From positions 1,629,194 through 1,693,193 of the forward strand of contig CM026432.1 in the NCBI GenBank assembly GCA_014871385.1: a stretch of 64,000 nt of DNA, written 5' to 3'. A program made the translations under genes and the position numbers. Below are positions 1-13,422 of the stretch, in pieces; the first letter of the stretch is position 1, and each line of letters begins with the position of its first letter. The stretch comes from Ceratodon purpureus (Eukaryota; Streptophyta; Bryopsida; Pseudoditrichales; Ditrichaceae). The notes beneath the pieces are model-generated. The model worked only from the letters and a program-made list of their open reading frames with translations, was not told the DNA's origin and searched no databases.

Positions 1-2600
1 CCGAGTTTACCTCCCTCTTGCTACAGTATGCACTGCCTGATGTCATTCGACTTGTTTCTGTTTTTACGTGTTTTATTAAACCTTTTCCCACTCATAGTCT
101 GTATTGCTGTTATCCCTTTATTGATTGTATTTTGTGGTTCACCCTTCTTATGAATACCTTTTATTTCTCGGTTTCCATGTTCTCCCTTTTAAAAACATGT
201 ATATCTTAATCCAGTTTTTTTCCTGCTTTTATTTCTCCCCTACCCGTCTGGTTTTCATTGTCACCCAATCCATGCCCTCCACATTTCGTTTTATTTTTTC
301 CCGCAGCATCTCCTTTCATGCTTGCCCGTGCTCATCCTTCTATATTAAGAGTCTTTCATAACCTCTGCCTTCTCTTCTTGTTCGTGTCTCTCTTATCACT
401 CTTCATTTTTTCCATCGACAAGTTAACATGAACTATTGCGCCCATTGGCTGACACAGATATGAATGTCATTCAAGAAGGAAGACTAAAGTCGCGGTTACA
501 GAAGAGAATGTGGAAATGCAAAGTTGTAACATGCAGATCAGTTTTAAGTGGGAGTTGTTGTTTTGCGAGTGGCAGGTTTCTTCCATACCTGTAAATGCTG
601 TCTGTCTGCTTACGTGTCTTGCAGGGACATTGTCTTTACTCCAACATCAGACAACGAGGTCAACATGGTCTATATTAGTTATGTTATCAATCATGACCCT
701 CTTCATCGAATGGGGCTATTATTGAGATTCAACGAGGGAGAGTGAAGATCTTCAGAAGATGTGCCTGCTCCCTACGGTACGTCAGGCCTCGTGGTTACCT
801 TGCAACGCCAGTAAGATAATCACATACCCCCGTATTATGTTCCAGAGTCTCTATAGAGTACTACATTAGTATTTTACACTGTATGTTTCAATTCCTCCTT
901 CTGTACACAATACATCATTTGAGATTGCGACACACGGTGTTCCACTCCGCTTAGACAATACATAATGACGTTTACCATGTGATGAATGCCAAGCCTCGTG
1001 GTTATTTTGGGATTAAACAGCAGTATTGTTGTTGCATTATAATTTATTGTTCAAAAATGATTAGTCCAACTGACAGTATTCACGTGTTTTTCTCTTTACA
1101 CTAAATAAGAGTTGATGCTATCTGATAGTATGATTCCTTTGTTCCTCTCTTTCTCTGGTCTATCCGGCTATGAATACTGATACACAGAAACGTTTGCATC
1201 ATCGTACTGCAGCTTTACATATGGATCAAAGTTTGGCATCGACTGTGTTAACATCACCAAAGCGATCCCAGTCGCTTACACGTGGTATCTGTCACAATTC
1301 CATATTTTCATATTACTCCATGTCAACCTTTTCGTTGTGGCAGTATTCTTCCGTGACGTTCTGATCAAGGAGGCTGGTGCTGAGAACAGTGTTATATGCA
1401 TACTGGTTGATGAAATGCAGTCATAGCCACGTTTCTTATACCTGACATCGTGGCCTGTGAAGGGAACGGCTGATGTCCTGGCTCTGATGAATGACGAGGA
1501 TGATGTTCTACGCCAGAGGTGAATATGAATTCAATCCTTGGTTCTTTCAGTTTGCTGAAATCCGCGGGAATTCGATTTTTGTAGAACAAGATTGTAATAG
1601 ATAGTATATATGTACTTCAAACACATGTGCATAGATGTTGCCGACAGTGTGAATTTAATTCCACATGAACATCTCGTATACGCTTGGGAATCAGTTAAAA
1701 GACTAATCCTCATTTCTGTTCTCTTTTATCAGATATTTATTGTGGTTAGTAGAGGAGAATGGACCAGACGGTGCCATTTACCATACAGAACTTGCCCTTT
1801 CTGTAGCAAGAGCATAGCTTAACCGTAAACCATGGACGTTCAGCACGGTTGAGCAGTGGAGAGATCTGGAAGGAGTTTGAGACTTCTCCTACTAAGGACC
1901 ACACAGGTGTTTCCCATGCGTGATGTATTGTACTGTGCCCGACATAGTAATATGGTCTTCGTATTAGCATTGTTATCTTTATTCATAGATTACTCTGCAA
2001 AACATTGTCATACTTGTTCTGCATGAAGTTCTGGGATTGCATATCTAGTTCAAGGTAGTCACCAAATCCCACAGGGGCTTTCATGTCGCCGAGATACTAA
2101 TCCTTTCAAGTTAGCATTCATAAGACAAGAGTATACATTTGAATTGACAGTTCTGAGATAGAATGATTTCATATCCCTTCTACCACTTGCCCATAACTAG
2201 TAACTTTCACTGAGCGCCCTGACGTATGACACATTACTACTTCCTGTCAGACAGGTGCGAAGTGACGGATGGGATACCACAAATCTGGAGTGATCATGGC
2301 ACTTGAGCAATGGTGGTGCCAACTCCTTCGTGATGGGATGTTTAGCAACCAATTTGAGTGATTACGGCAGATGAAGGGACTGCTTCTGTCTCAGCAGCCG
2401 TCACTCCACGTTGTAAATTAGAGTCATTCCCAGTTGAGGATGCCATCCACATCTATTGATGATGCGTCTGGGGAGGTGGAGGTAGGGATTGGAGATATGT
2501 CACAGCAGTCACTCTGAAACCCTAAACCAGGTTTATGATTGCCCTCGCCCGTCGCGCGTTCTATCACGTAGGTAGTGGAGCACGAACAGCAGTCTACAGC
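1..2600. other. Unassigned region upstream of the first gene
   Basis: No convincing complete gene is visible. Several short open frames exist. The most coding-like is 625-745 (+), preceded by a possible splice acceptor (ttgcag) and ending in TGA. A second short protein-like stretch lies near 1755-1820 (+). Neither could be joined to other exons. They may be the last exon of a gene outside the window or remnants of a decayed element. Confidence 0.4.
2517..2526 (+). promoter_or_regulatory. Telo-box (AAACCCTAAA)
   Basis: An AAACCCTAAA match lies about 100 bp upstream of a TATA box. Telo-boxes are common near plant transcription starts, especially in housekeeping and ribosomal genes. A second match lies at 3087-3101 in the predicted leader. 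The role here is inferred from position only. Confidence 0.4.
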
Positions 2601-2622
2601 AGTTTCTGTAGGAGGAACAGGA

Positions 2623-2630
2623 TATATAAA
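2623..2630 (+). promoter_or_regulatory. TATA box for the 3840-5980 gene
   Basis: TATATAAA followed by a GC-richer, pyrimidine-rich stretch fits a core promoter, with a start expected near 2655. The implied leader (about 2655-3839) is long and contains plausible GT-AG introns. The last runs from a donor at 3694 (caacag/gtatgc) to an acceptor that leaves AAAC directly before the ATG at 3840. Confidence 0.45.
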
Positions 2631-3839
2631 GAGGAACCCAGATGTTGAAGGCGCGCTCTCTGGTTTCTTCCTCCCGAGCAGCAGAGGAGCTGATCTCTCC
2701 GCGCGCACAGTTGCTGCTGACGCCCCTCCTCCTACGAGGCGCCATTGCTCGCACTCGACCTGTGACTTTGTTGCTCTGTGGGCTCACAGATCGTTCTTTT
2801 CACTTCTTTGCCGTGCGCTTTGTTCTGACTCAGTGTGTCCGTGTATTGGAGGTGAGAGGAATGCCATGCGGACGATGGTTGTAGGTGTTTGCAGTATTGC
2901 GCAGTTGATTTGCAATTGCAATTGTTGACGACTTGCTGTGGGGGAGAGTTGGAGAGCTGGAGACCGGAGAGTGTTAGAGGGATTGTTGTGGAGTTGTTGT
3001 GGTACTTAATTAGGGTTCCAGTACATTTGATTAGTGCGTCCTTTTGCGTTTGTTGTCGAATTCAGTCGAAGTTCCTGCCAATGGCCAAAAACCCTAAACC
3101 CAGAGTCGGAAATCTGATCAATGTGGGATCTCTGTTCTGAAGGTACCTAATCAGTGGAGACGACATTGCTCGCATTTGGAGTTGGAGGTCGGCCGTCATT
3201 CAGGTTAGCTTTAACCGTTCAATTAAGCATGATGGCGGATATTGGGTACCTTGCTTCATTACGTTTTCTCTTAACCGCGGAGAATTAGGAGAAGTACGAG
3301 ATATGACCTGTTTTTTCAGTTCAGTTGGGCGATGCTTCTCGTGGTTGTAGGAAATTGAATTTGGATTATAGATTTTTGTTACCATGTCCTCGCTTGTTCT
3401 TTCAGTCTCTTCCTGACTTTGTGTTTTGGTCGTTATCCTCACAGTCTTTGTCATATTATTGTGTCATTCGTGGTGGGTCATTATTGGAAGCATGGGCTGC
3501 TGGGTAAGCCCTTAAACCAGCTTCAATAACTCCTGAACCCTAACCACCATTACATACCATAGACCTGCAGGTGCTCCCCAGTTCACACGGAGTGTCTTAC
3601 TGCTCGGAGTTTGGACGCCGTTCCAGACCCCGGAAGACATAGAGAACCTGCAATTTTCGCCAAAATTCGCTGCTTGGACACGAACTCCAACAGGTATGCT
3701 AAGCGGTCTTCTTTATGTCCGAATTGCATGTCTTCCATTTCCCTCCGATTGTGGTTGCTTAGTTGGTGAAGTTCCGTTCGGTTGAGGAAGCCCCTGTTTC
3801 TTACATCTTGTTTTTCATTGCCCTTTCCGCGGCAGAAAC

Positions 3840-5980
3840 ATGGCGTCTCTCAGAGAGTATCGCGTTCCTGTCAAGGGGACGAAGGACTGGCTCCATCGAG
3901 ACCAAGGCCTAAACGATGTTGGGTACATCCCTGGCATTCGCTTCGGAGAACTGGGCTACATGGGCAGCATCGTCGTCTCCGTGAACAAATGCGTCGACCG
4001 ATGGGGCCCTATGGAGGGAGGCAGATTCCGCATTGACCGTCCTGGGAGAAGCGAGTCACCAAAGATGCAGCAGTCGATCCTCGTGCTGTACCAAAAGACG
4101 CATCAAAGGCCGATAGGGAGAGTGAAGGCCATAGGGCTGGCTTTTGCGAGGGGCATCTTGGCTGAGAAACTTGGATTCGCGGTCGACTGGGCAGGATTCG
4201 CAATGAAGGCATGTCGACGGGGGAAGAAGATGAGCCAACCTTTCGAATCCTTTGACGACCTAAAAGCTAAGTGTGCCAGGGGGGAAGCTAAGTGGCCCGA
4301 GAACGAGGTACACCCGGGAGGCGAGGCAGGTCTGGAGGGTGCCCCCGATGACTGGGAGATCAACAGGAATGCTCGCAAATTCACCGCCGCCAATACCTTC
4401 GATCTTAGCCGCTGGCTCCAACCCCCTCCCCCGACGGTCATTGAGCGCCCTCTATGGGGACAGGGCGTGACTCTCAGTGTGCAACCGGCCTCCTCCGACC
4501 CCGCAAGCTCCGATGCTAGTGTCGACCACCGCGTCGTCGCTTCGAGGGGAAAGCCCGCCACCGGTAAGCCCCTCTGTCATTTATTGTCTATGACATATGA
4601 TGCCTCGTATGTGTCACATGTAGACAGTCCTCACCATTGCTTCCACAATTTATTGTTATAAAACAGTCGACGTGCCTCTGATATAGTATGTGCCATTTCC
4701 TTAGGTATGAAGACGCCACCTGCAAACAACCGTAAGGAGGTACGGGCGAGGACGACAGACACCTACTTCGAAGCGGCACTATTGTCGACCATCGTGGGCG
4801 AAGGTAAGATCCATTCCTTAATTTGTCCCATGCTCATCTAATCGCAACTTTCCTGAGGTCCATATCCCTTTTCATCACTGGAATCCGGGCGATAAGTTGC
4901 TTCATTGTAAAAGGGGATTAATCTGCACCCTAAACCTTGGAGCACTTTAAGGATACTAACTGCCTAAACATTGTGAATGGTGTGTAGCTTCAGGACAGCA
5001 GGGAGAGATAAAGGAAACCAGCCCGCCAATTCAGGACAAGGACGACAACTACTTCGCGCCTCCCTGGCGCAGGGGAGCAAGACGCAATGGTACGTGTCTG
5101 AGTTTCGTAATCTGGATTTACTGAATGTAATCTGCATTTCCTGAGTGTTTTAGATTCATATATATAAACATGTGACCGAACTCACAAATACGTCTGAGTC
5201 ATGGCACAGTAGACCGAAACACTAACCCTTTGCTCTTTCCCACGCGACATTGACTCCCAACAGATGACGGGACGTCCATCGAGGTACATGGAGACACCGT
5301 GACTGAAACGAAGAAGCAGGAGGACAGTCCAATGAGGAGCCCTTACTCTCCGGACCGCCCTGGGTACTATCGTCGACACTGGATGGGCAAAACATGTTTC
5401 TTTCAATACCAGTCTGGGCCTCCGACGTTGGGACAGGCTTCGAATTCCCGCGGCAAGCGCCCAGCCGAAGATGATGGAGGCGACTCTCACTCAGCTGGCC
5501 CGAAGTGGAAGCGTACAAGAAAGGACGATGATGAAGAAGCGGGTTTTGCGATGGACGCAGGGCCAGGAGATCATGCGGGGAAACGGCCTTACAACGCGCA
5601 CGCATGGGAGAACGCCATGAAGCAGATAGACGACCGTCGTGAGGCACTCCCTGATCGGGAAACATCTGACGACGAAGACGAGTTCGACATACATCGCTTG
5701 GTGTTGGAGGACGGAGACCCTTCTACGCCTCCATTCTCCCCTCTTCGCAAACGCCTCATTCCCCTGTCTACGCGAGGTTTGTCACAGTTCTCGCCCTCCT
5801 CCTTTCCGAAGAATTCAGAGTCTAATACTTGATGTAGTTAACAAAAAATAGGCCTCCCAAGTTTGTTATCTTAGAACGACGTGCTCTAATGGTTACTTGG
5901 TATGCGCAGAGGAACTGGCCGGGAATGAGGTGATCACAATAAGTGACGACGAACCTGTTTGCAACTGCGGGAAGATGTAG
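3840..5980 (+). CDS. Unrecognised nuclear-type protein, five exons, about 500 aa
   Basis: I do not recognise this gene. Exons 3840-4563, 4705-4803, 4994-5089 (or from 4988, using an acceptor 6 nt earlier), 5264-5776 and 5910-5980 join in frame to a 500-codon protein ending in TAG. All four introns split a codon after its first base (phase 1), so exons 2-4 (99, 96 and 513 nt) are symmetric and could be skipped without a frameshift. Exon 1 encodes a folded-looking region of about 240 aa with a basic patch (CRRGKK). Exon 4 is charged, with a likely nuclear localisation signal (KWKRTRK) next to an acidic run. Exon 5 encodes VITISDDE, which matches a SUMO-interacting motif with its acidic flank, then PVCNCGKM at the C-terminus, resembling the first lines of a GRF zinc finger that stops short. 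The ATG sits 4 nt after a leader intron. Function is unknown; a nuclear role is an inference. Confidence 0.7.
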
Positions 5981-8783
5981 AGATGGCAATGTGACTCTAC
6001 GAGTGAAGACTTACGGAAGACTGCACGGAGGGAAGACTTACGGAATCCTCATAGTGATATAGTGGCCGATGATAAACTACGTGGCCTTTTAATGTGAATA
6101 TGAATGTCTAGTGAACCTGGGTCTCTAAACTGCCAAGGCGTATAGTTTGGAGAACAAGTAGGTTGTGTTGAGAGGGTAGAATGCCGTTTTTGTTTTTTGG
6201 ATTTAAAAACACTGTGGCTTCTTCAGAGAATCCGTGCTCTCTGTCCCGGACATAGTGAATTACATAGGTAGTTGTTCAGGAGATGTGTTTCACAAAGGAT
6301 GATGTGACCAGGACATGTGTTTCACAAATGCGGTTTCTCAATATCCGCTGGACTGTGAGTGTACACATTTCCCATGTAAATACAATGGACATATTCTCAG
6401 TTCACCCTTGGTCACTCATTCACACCTCTCTCTCGCGCACTCACTATGTCGAAACTAGCACATCCTTCGGAACGCCAGCCCGTGGCACCTCATTCCGAGT
6501 GCCAACCGCAAAGCAGCAGTAAAACACAAAAGAGCAGTGATAAACAACCCCTCCGAAACTGTAAAGATGAAAATTGGTTGCAGTAATTACTCGGGAGGGT
6601 TCACTATGGCCCACTTCCGAAGCCCTCGATGCCCTCAACTGTTTTCATTGGCCATCGATACTGTTGACACCGTATTTGCAGGAACACAGCTAATCTTGGC
6701 AGAAGTCCTCACCACTCTCGCGGAAACGTCAGCAACCCGCGTTCTAGGGAATGGAAAAACCCCCCTTTGCTACCAGTGAGGACTTGCTCATCCATTGTTG
6801 ATAAATTATAAAATGTCTCGATGGAAATTGAGAAAATGTCAATCTCAAAATAAGAGTAACAATGTTGAGAGTCAAAATGAAAGAATGAAAAGGTGGTAAG
6901 ACTATTGAAAATGGAAGCCACATGAAAAATGAGAATAGAGAAAATGGAGGAGAGGGGTTTATACTTGGCTAATGTACTAATTAACTTGTATTCCAAGATA
7001 TTAATTAATTTGTTTTTCAAGCAATGTATGAACGTATCACATTTTCATCCAATTGTTCATTTACATCCATCTTAGGACCATTTTTATTTAATTTCATCCA
7101 TTTACTTTTGCATCATCTCCATATCTATTTTCAATGTCATTTTGAGTCAAATTTTATCTACTTTCATTTTCAAACTTCTGTATTTTTGGAAAAATTGTAT
7201 TGTGGTAGGATCTAGTGAAGAAAAGAACATTGAAGGGCTTCTAGAATATCAATGAAGCTACATGAAACTTCTTTATAAATAGTATTTATATGAAATGACG
7301 GAATGATTGCATATCATGTGTTATTATGAATTTATTATGAATTTATTATGATGGAAATGGTGCAAGAGTTTATCAACAAAATGAATTGAGGTTTGAATAA
7401 TCAATGAGCATGTAGACAAGACATTGTAGCACATATGGGCATTACATTGTTACTCTTGAAAATTGGCAATTAATAAGGCACTTTGATTTTGGTATGTGAC
7501 CATACAATTTTTTAGTCATGTTTTATGCGATTTTTGGCACTTTAATGTTAGATGTAAAAGTTTTGACACTTCTTCAACACATCACTTAAAGTATTAGAGT
7601 AAAGTAATGAAAGTGAAGATAAGTCACTTTGCTTTATTTCACAATTAAGTATTTATATTGAGTTTCCTAATATTGCTCTTTATAACAACATCCAAAATGT
7701 CATATTCGCTTCAACTCAATTGAATCACCACTTTTCTCAAATGAAACAAAGAAACAAAACAAATCACACCAACTCTCACACAAAGGACCCAAGTGCATCC
7801 CTTCTCTTCTCACAAACACACCCAACTAACCATTCCATAGAAATTTCACAAGACCACAACCTCAAAAAAAAAAAACAAGATACCAATAGATACAAAGACT
7901 CTATAGCAACTCAACAATGTAACACCAAACAACAATACCACAGTTTGTGAAACAAAGACACACTAGTTCACAACAAATAGTAAAACCAGTATTTTTTGTT
8001 CAGAAATGCAACAAAAAGACAGAGCCCAATATTCCTCTAGGTCAGAGATCATCAAACAATATATCAAACACCATCATATCATAATTATAATCAACAGTCA
8101 CATATCCAATTCCATGCCCTTGTCAATTCCTTTCCAATCATTCTCTGGAGTTTCAAACACAAGTACAATCATTCCCAAAAATTCCATCTTTTTGCAGCCC
8201 AATTCTCCATGTCTGGCATCATCATCATATAGATTGTAAGTTTGCATCCATCTGTGAATATCAAACCTTGGATTCCTTTTGTCTTAATCTATCCATGATC
8301 ATTGTCTCCGAGGTTTGGATTCTCAATCAAATGGATGCTTTTGATTTGGGTTCGGAAGTTTGTGATGTGAGTGAAGGGTTTTGAGTGGCTTTTTGTGGAG
8401 TTTTTTGCAGCTGGGCATGGTTTGTTGGATTGCATGAGCTTTGAGCATGTGATGGATTCTGCTTGTGGTTTTCAAGAGGTGTAGAGTTTGGTGTTTTTTC
8501 TTTTGAGTTTGTGTGTAAAAGTTCTAGTTTTGAGCTTGAGATTAGGTTTTCAGTGATCTGTGGATGGTGAACTGGTGGATTGACACAGAAGCGGTTGTTG
8601 CAAAGAGTGGAGGAGTCATAGAGTTTTTGTATTTTTTTACTATTTTGTTTCTCTTGATAGCGCTTCTGTGGCAGAGTTGCACGACGGCTTGCACACCCAG
8701 CGTCCGGCATGTGCAACGGCATCAGTTGGGTAGCCTGAGCACGTAATTGGAGGTGAAGAGAGGTTTGGATTAGTGGATAGTTT
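5981..8783. other. Intergenic region, 3' UTR then AT-rich sequence
   Basis: The first several hundred bases are probably the 3' UTR of the upstream gene. From about 6800 the sequence becomes AT-rich with no supported gene. A short direct repeat (tttattatgaa units) lies near 7320-7350 and an A-run near 7868. Sequence just before 8784 is likely promoter and leader for the MATE gene. Confidence 0.5.
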
Positions 8784-11700
8784 GTGGATTCATGCGCGAG
8801 GGAGCGCGTTGCAATCATGCAGAGTATGGTGGGTGTTCAGTTTTCTCGGCCTCCGAGCCCTTCACGATGCATCTCAATTGGGTCTTGCCAGAGCTTCACA
8901 CCTGCTCACAGAATTCCCAAGGTTGGCTACCCGAGTCTCCACTTCCTGGTGTACCCGAGCTTTAAATCCTTCAGGAAAGTGGTAAAGTTTGCTCCATTGT
9001 CGAGAAATGCCAGCCACGCCGAGTTTGCTACAGGCGAAGAGTTGGACAATCTTCAGGTATGAAACCTATTCGATTGAACTGCATTGACATGGTTTTTATT
9101 ATCAGTAGGGTGATGATTAAAGTGAGTATTTGCATATAATTTAATCTTGAGTATGTATTTTTTTTGCATACAATGCAAACAGGATTGGCGTCAATTTTTC
9201 TTCTTCTTAGGATGAGGTTTCCAATTGAGTGCAGATTGGAATGTTGGCCTGTGCATAAAATGCTGATAGGTGTAATGATGATTCTATTTGCAGTCGGGGG
9301 ATGATTCGACTTCAAGCAGTGCGAAGGGTCCAGATTCTGCTTCGGAAGGTGAAATTCAGAAACCAGGGGCTTTAGACCTTTTTGCTCTTTGCCATAGGTC
9401 GTGTAGGATTTAGGGTTTATTTTAATCACCGAAGTTTATCATGGCTAGTCACTTCTTTGCTGTTTCCAAAGTTTTAAGACTCCCTTCGCTCTACATATCT
9501 TTGTACTGTTTTGATCTGGAATTTTGTTCTAAGCAGATCGGAAAGCGGAGGACGAGCAAGAAAGTGTACTAAAGAGCATCGTCAATCTGGCTCTACCTGC
9601 TCTTGGTGCTGTGTAAGCTTCAATAGTCCCTTGACTGATGTTTCTCCTGACTTGTTTTACCTCCAGCCATCCTGTGAGATATGAGATCCAAGTAGAGCGT
9701 TTTTTATTTTTCAATGGGTTATTTAAGACTAAGTTTCAAGACTTCCGATTTAGAAAACAGTTTGCTGGAAATTTTTATTAGGGCAGGAGCCTACTCATTG
9801 TGACTTTGAAGTATTTTTTGCCTTGTTGAAATTTTCAGCATCCTGTACTCGAATTCAGCGTCCATGATGAAGTAAATTGTCTGGTATTTGTTGGCAGATT
9901 ATCAGACCCAATCATGAGCCTGATCGATACTGGCTGCGTGGGTCAAGTGAGCTCAGTCCATCTTGCTGCACTTGGTCCGAACACATCTATTTTCAACTTC
10001 ATATTTCAGGTATGAATTGATTTACGGTGGTAACAGATGTTATTACTGTCTACTTCATGGACACCGACGAAATATTGGCAACTTATTGTCCGTTTTTCAA
10101 CAGCCACAAGACCTGTATGTTTTAGTATTCTGGAGCCATCTCGTTATCGCAGCTTAAACTACTAGCCTGTAACCACCGTGAAGTTCATGGTTTTGATATT
10201 ATTGCGTGACACTTTCGGGAGGGTGTGTCAGATGCCCGGCAGCAATGTTTTATGAAGTTTGTATTGTGAAAGCAACAGCATCATCAAGTTTTTCTTTGGT
10301 GTGGCAGCTCTTCACCTTTCTGGGATCTGCCACATGTAACTTGCTGGCTGGCGTTAGTACACGCGCTTCATCTGCCGAAGCACAAAAAACTCAACAACAT
10401 CAGGTACTCTGAAACAGCCATCAGTTTTGACCAGCATGTAGCTGTGAATAGAATCCTGGAGCTTACTTCTGATCTTAGGCTCGTTCTTGTTGCAAGTGTC
10501 CTGCTTAAATGTCTTTTATTAAATTAGTTGTGGGACGTTTTATCAATCTTCCCGTTAGTGTAGGTCCATCCATGATCTCTAGATACTTTTGTAAAATAGC
10601 TTAAGTGGAGGACTTGGCTGATGACATTGCAAACGAGACAATGGGAGAATCTATAGTAGTATTGTAACACCCCTGAGCGGGTTTGTGGAGAATTCCCTTA
10701 TTTTTCACTATATTTCTTTCCGACGATTCACGATATGCTTTAGACTGCGCGTGGAAGTTGATCGACTTTGAATATTACAATTTACTCATAATTTAACTTA
10801 GTGCGTACTTGGTTCACAGGCATCTCAACTTCTCAATCACGCTCTTTTCTTAGCTGTTACTTTTGGAGTGGCAGTTTGTGTTTTAATGGAGGTCTTAGCT
10901 CCTCAATTGTTAGCACTCATGGGCACGGGTCCGGAGTATCTCAAACCTGCTCTTGTGTACCTTCGAATTCGGGCACTTTCTGGTACTCATTCAACTTTAC
11001 GAGCTGCTCCATTTACCCACTCTTCCATTTTTTTGCTTCTACTTGTTCTTAGATTTCAGTAATATTTGGGTTCTAGATCATTTTGGTTCCTCTTATCTGA
11101 TTGTCACTGATGTTTGCAGCCCCAGCTGTCCTCATTCTAATAGTAGGGCAAGGTGCATGTTTGGGGCGTCAAGATGCAACTACTCCTCTGCAAGTCAACA
11201 CTATGGCAGCTGCCTTTAATCTCATTGGAGACGCCTTGTTTACCCTTTATCTTGGCTGGTAGGATTTAAATCAAAAGCACATGAAATTTAATATACAGTT
11301 CTGGCCTCTCTTACAGGAGCGAGTATCATTTCTTCACATTGTAAAACCCTTAGCGTGAGTATGTTGAATAGGGACATTCTAAAGATCTAAAGTAGCTGTA
11401 ATTCTGTTTAATGTGTTTTATCTCGTCTTCCAGATCCAACTCTGGGTTTTAGCCAATATTGCATTAACGACAAAGATGTGTGCAGGGGTGTTGCAGGAGC
11501 TGCTTGGGCAACCCTCATTTCTCAGTGTGTGGCGGTCGTACTCTTGACCAGAAAGTTGACAGGAAAGTCTATGCAGCAATCTGAAGGCGAAATGAACCTA
11601 TCAAAGGCGCTACCTCTCAAACTGGGATGGTACGGATTACCAACATTAGAAGTTCTTGGGCCATTTCTGGCTCTGGCAGGCCCCTTGATAATAAGGTGTG

Positions 11701-13422
11701 CACTTGGCATGGTATGTGTGTGTACTGAACTTTTAAACTTCACAAACAAAATTCTGTTTAGTAGACCACGTCAGGAAATTCATGCTACAGTTGTTTCCTC
11801 AAGGTTCCCGCTACATAACTTCTTACATCAGCTCTTAAGGTTGAGATAAAGGATTGGAACTGGCGTCAAGCTTGCACTGTCATCCATGATATTTTTTTAC
11901 CTTGAACATTGCTCCATTAATGCCCATCAATGCACGGAATTGCAGACAGTCTACACGGTAACTACAAAGGGAGCTGCGCAATTTGGAACTCTGAGTGTAG
12001 CGGCTCACCAAGTGGCATTGCAAGTAAGGCCCTTCATGTAGAACTCCTTCCCACTTGTATCTATGAAAAGTATTGGATTCGACAATCATCAGTTTTCCGG
12101 TGATAACTTTGAGATTAGTAGATAGAGGTACTGTATGTCCTTGTGATAATTGACCTGTGCTAAAGCCAACAAAAAGATTGCAGTCAAATTCTTTGAGAAA
12201 AACTAGCTATTAAGATGCTATTTGAAAGGCGAAGTGATGCTAACAGTTTCCGATGGCAGGTATTCTGGACATTGAGCTACATCCCGGAGTCTTTGTCGAT
12301 TGCGGCACAATCTTTGGTTGCACGAGATGCAAAATCCAATCCACAGGTACATGAGAAATGACTTCAAGGGTTGAAGTTGTTTTTGTTTTTTTGGGTGATT
12401 TAGTGGTGAACGAGTTTCCTTGCTTCTGCAGAGGGCACAAAAACTGGCGCGGATGCTGTTAGGTTTCGGAGCAATGTTGGGCGTTGCTTTAATGGGAATT
12501 GTGGCCTCCGTGCACTATCTGGGATCGTCGTTGCTTACAGCGGATCCCAGTGTTCAACATCTGGTGCAATCTGTGACTTTGCAAAATATGCTCTGCGGAT
12601 TATTCTGTTCAGTTGCACTCGTGGTGGAAGGGACTGCGATAGCAGCTGGTGAGAAATTCTTCGAAATAATTGTTTCAAATTTAAGTCTCCTCTATCAGTC
12701 AGCACAAGTTACCAGTACAAATACTGTATTATCATCCTGCATTTGAAAAATCAGGTTTGCAAATCACGCTGTTGTGCGAATTTCTAGATGGTACCTCCTG
12801 TACCTACCATGCTTTGTATGAATATTTTTGCTTAAGGCTCTATATTAGAATATCAAATTTCAGTGTAATGACCACACAATAAATTGATGTTTGCAGGCGA
12901 TTTCGCTTACTTGCCGAAAATGCAGTTTCTGAACCTAGGCGGTGTCCTCTTAGCCCTTTGGCTAACACTCAGAAATAACTGGGGATTAGGAGGCATCTGG
13001 TGGTGCCTTGTGTTTTACTTTGGATTTCGCGTCTTCTTCCATTCCTGCTACATTGCTTTCAACTGGAAGACTCATGTGAGTTCTCTTCTTCATTACCATC
13101 ATCCTGGTGGCTTTAACCAGTTCGTTAATTGACGTGTCTCTGAAGGAAATGAACCTGCCGAACTGTTGTGAAATGATTTCTGATACGTATTAAGTGTCAA
13201 GGTTCAGGATTAGAGGTTTTCATATAATGTTCCTCTCGATTGCATAATATAACTGCGAATTTCTGAATTGGAGGGACTGGTTTACAATGACATTGCCTAA
13301 CACACAAGATTCTTTAATCACTGATACTTATACTAATTGGAGCTTAACTTGTACAGGTACTCGGAGGTGGGTTACCATCAGCAATTCCTGAGGAGGAAGC
13401 TCAAGCATTTCTTTCAACATAA
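8784..13422 (+). CDS. Plastid-type MATE efflux transporter (EDS5/DTX group)
   Basis: Thirteen exons join in frame to 588 aa: 8784-9056, 9294-9348, 9537-9612, 9898-10009, 10308-10403, 10820-10982, 11120-11258, 11486-11711, 11946-12023, 12260-12346, 12432-12648, 12897-13075, 13357-13422. The first about 90 residues are rich in Ser, Arg and Lys with few acidic residues, like a chloroplast transit peptide. An acidic linker follows, then the MATE core with the usual alternating helices. Recognisable segments are LALPALGA, LSDPIMSLIDTG, VGQVSSVHLAALGP, IRALS with APAVLILIVGQG, and AAHQVALQ. MATE proteins are cation-coupled exporters with about 12 helices. The long N-terminal extension and these segments fit the EDS5/EDS5H/DTX44-48 branch, where EDS5 moves isochorismate out of plastids during salicylate synthesis. 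The substrate here is not known. The start could instead be the ATG at 8818, 34 nt downstream in the same reading frame only if re-checked; 8784 is kept because it keeps the longest frame. Confidence 0.9.
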
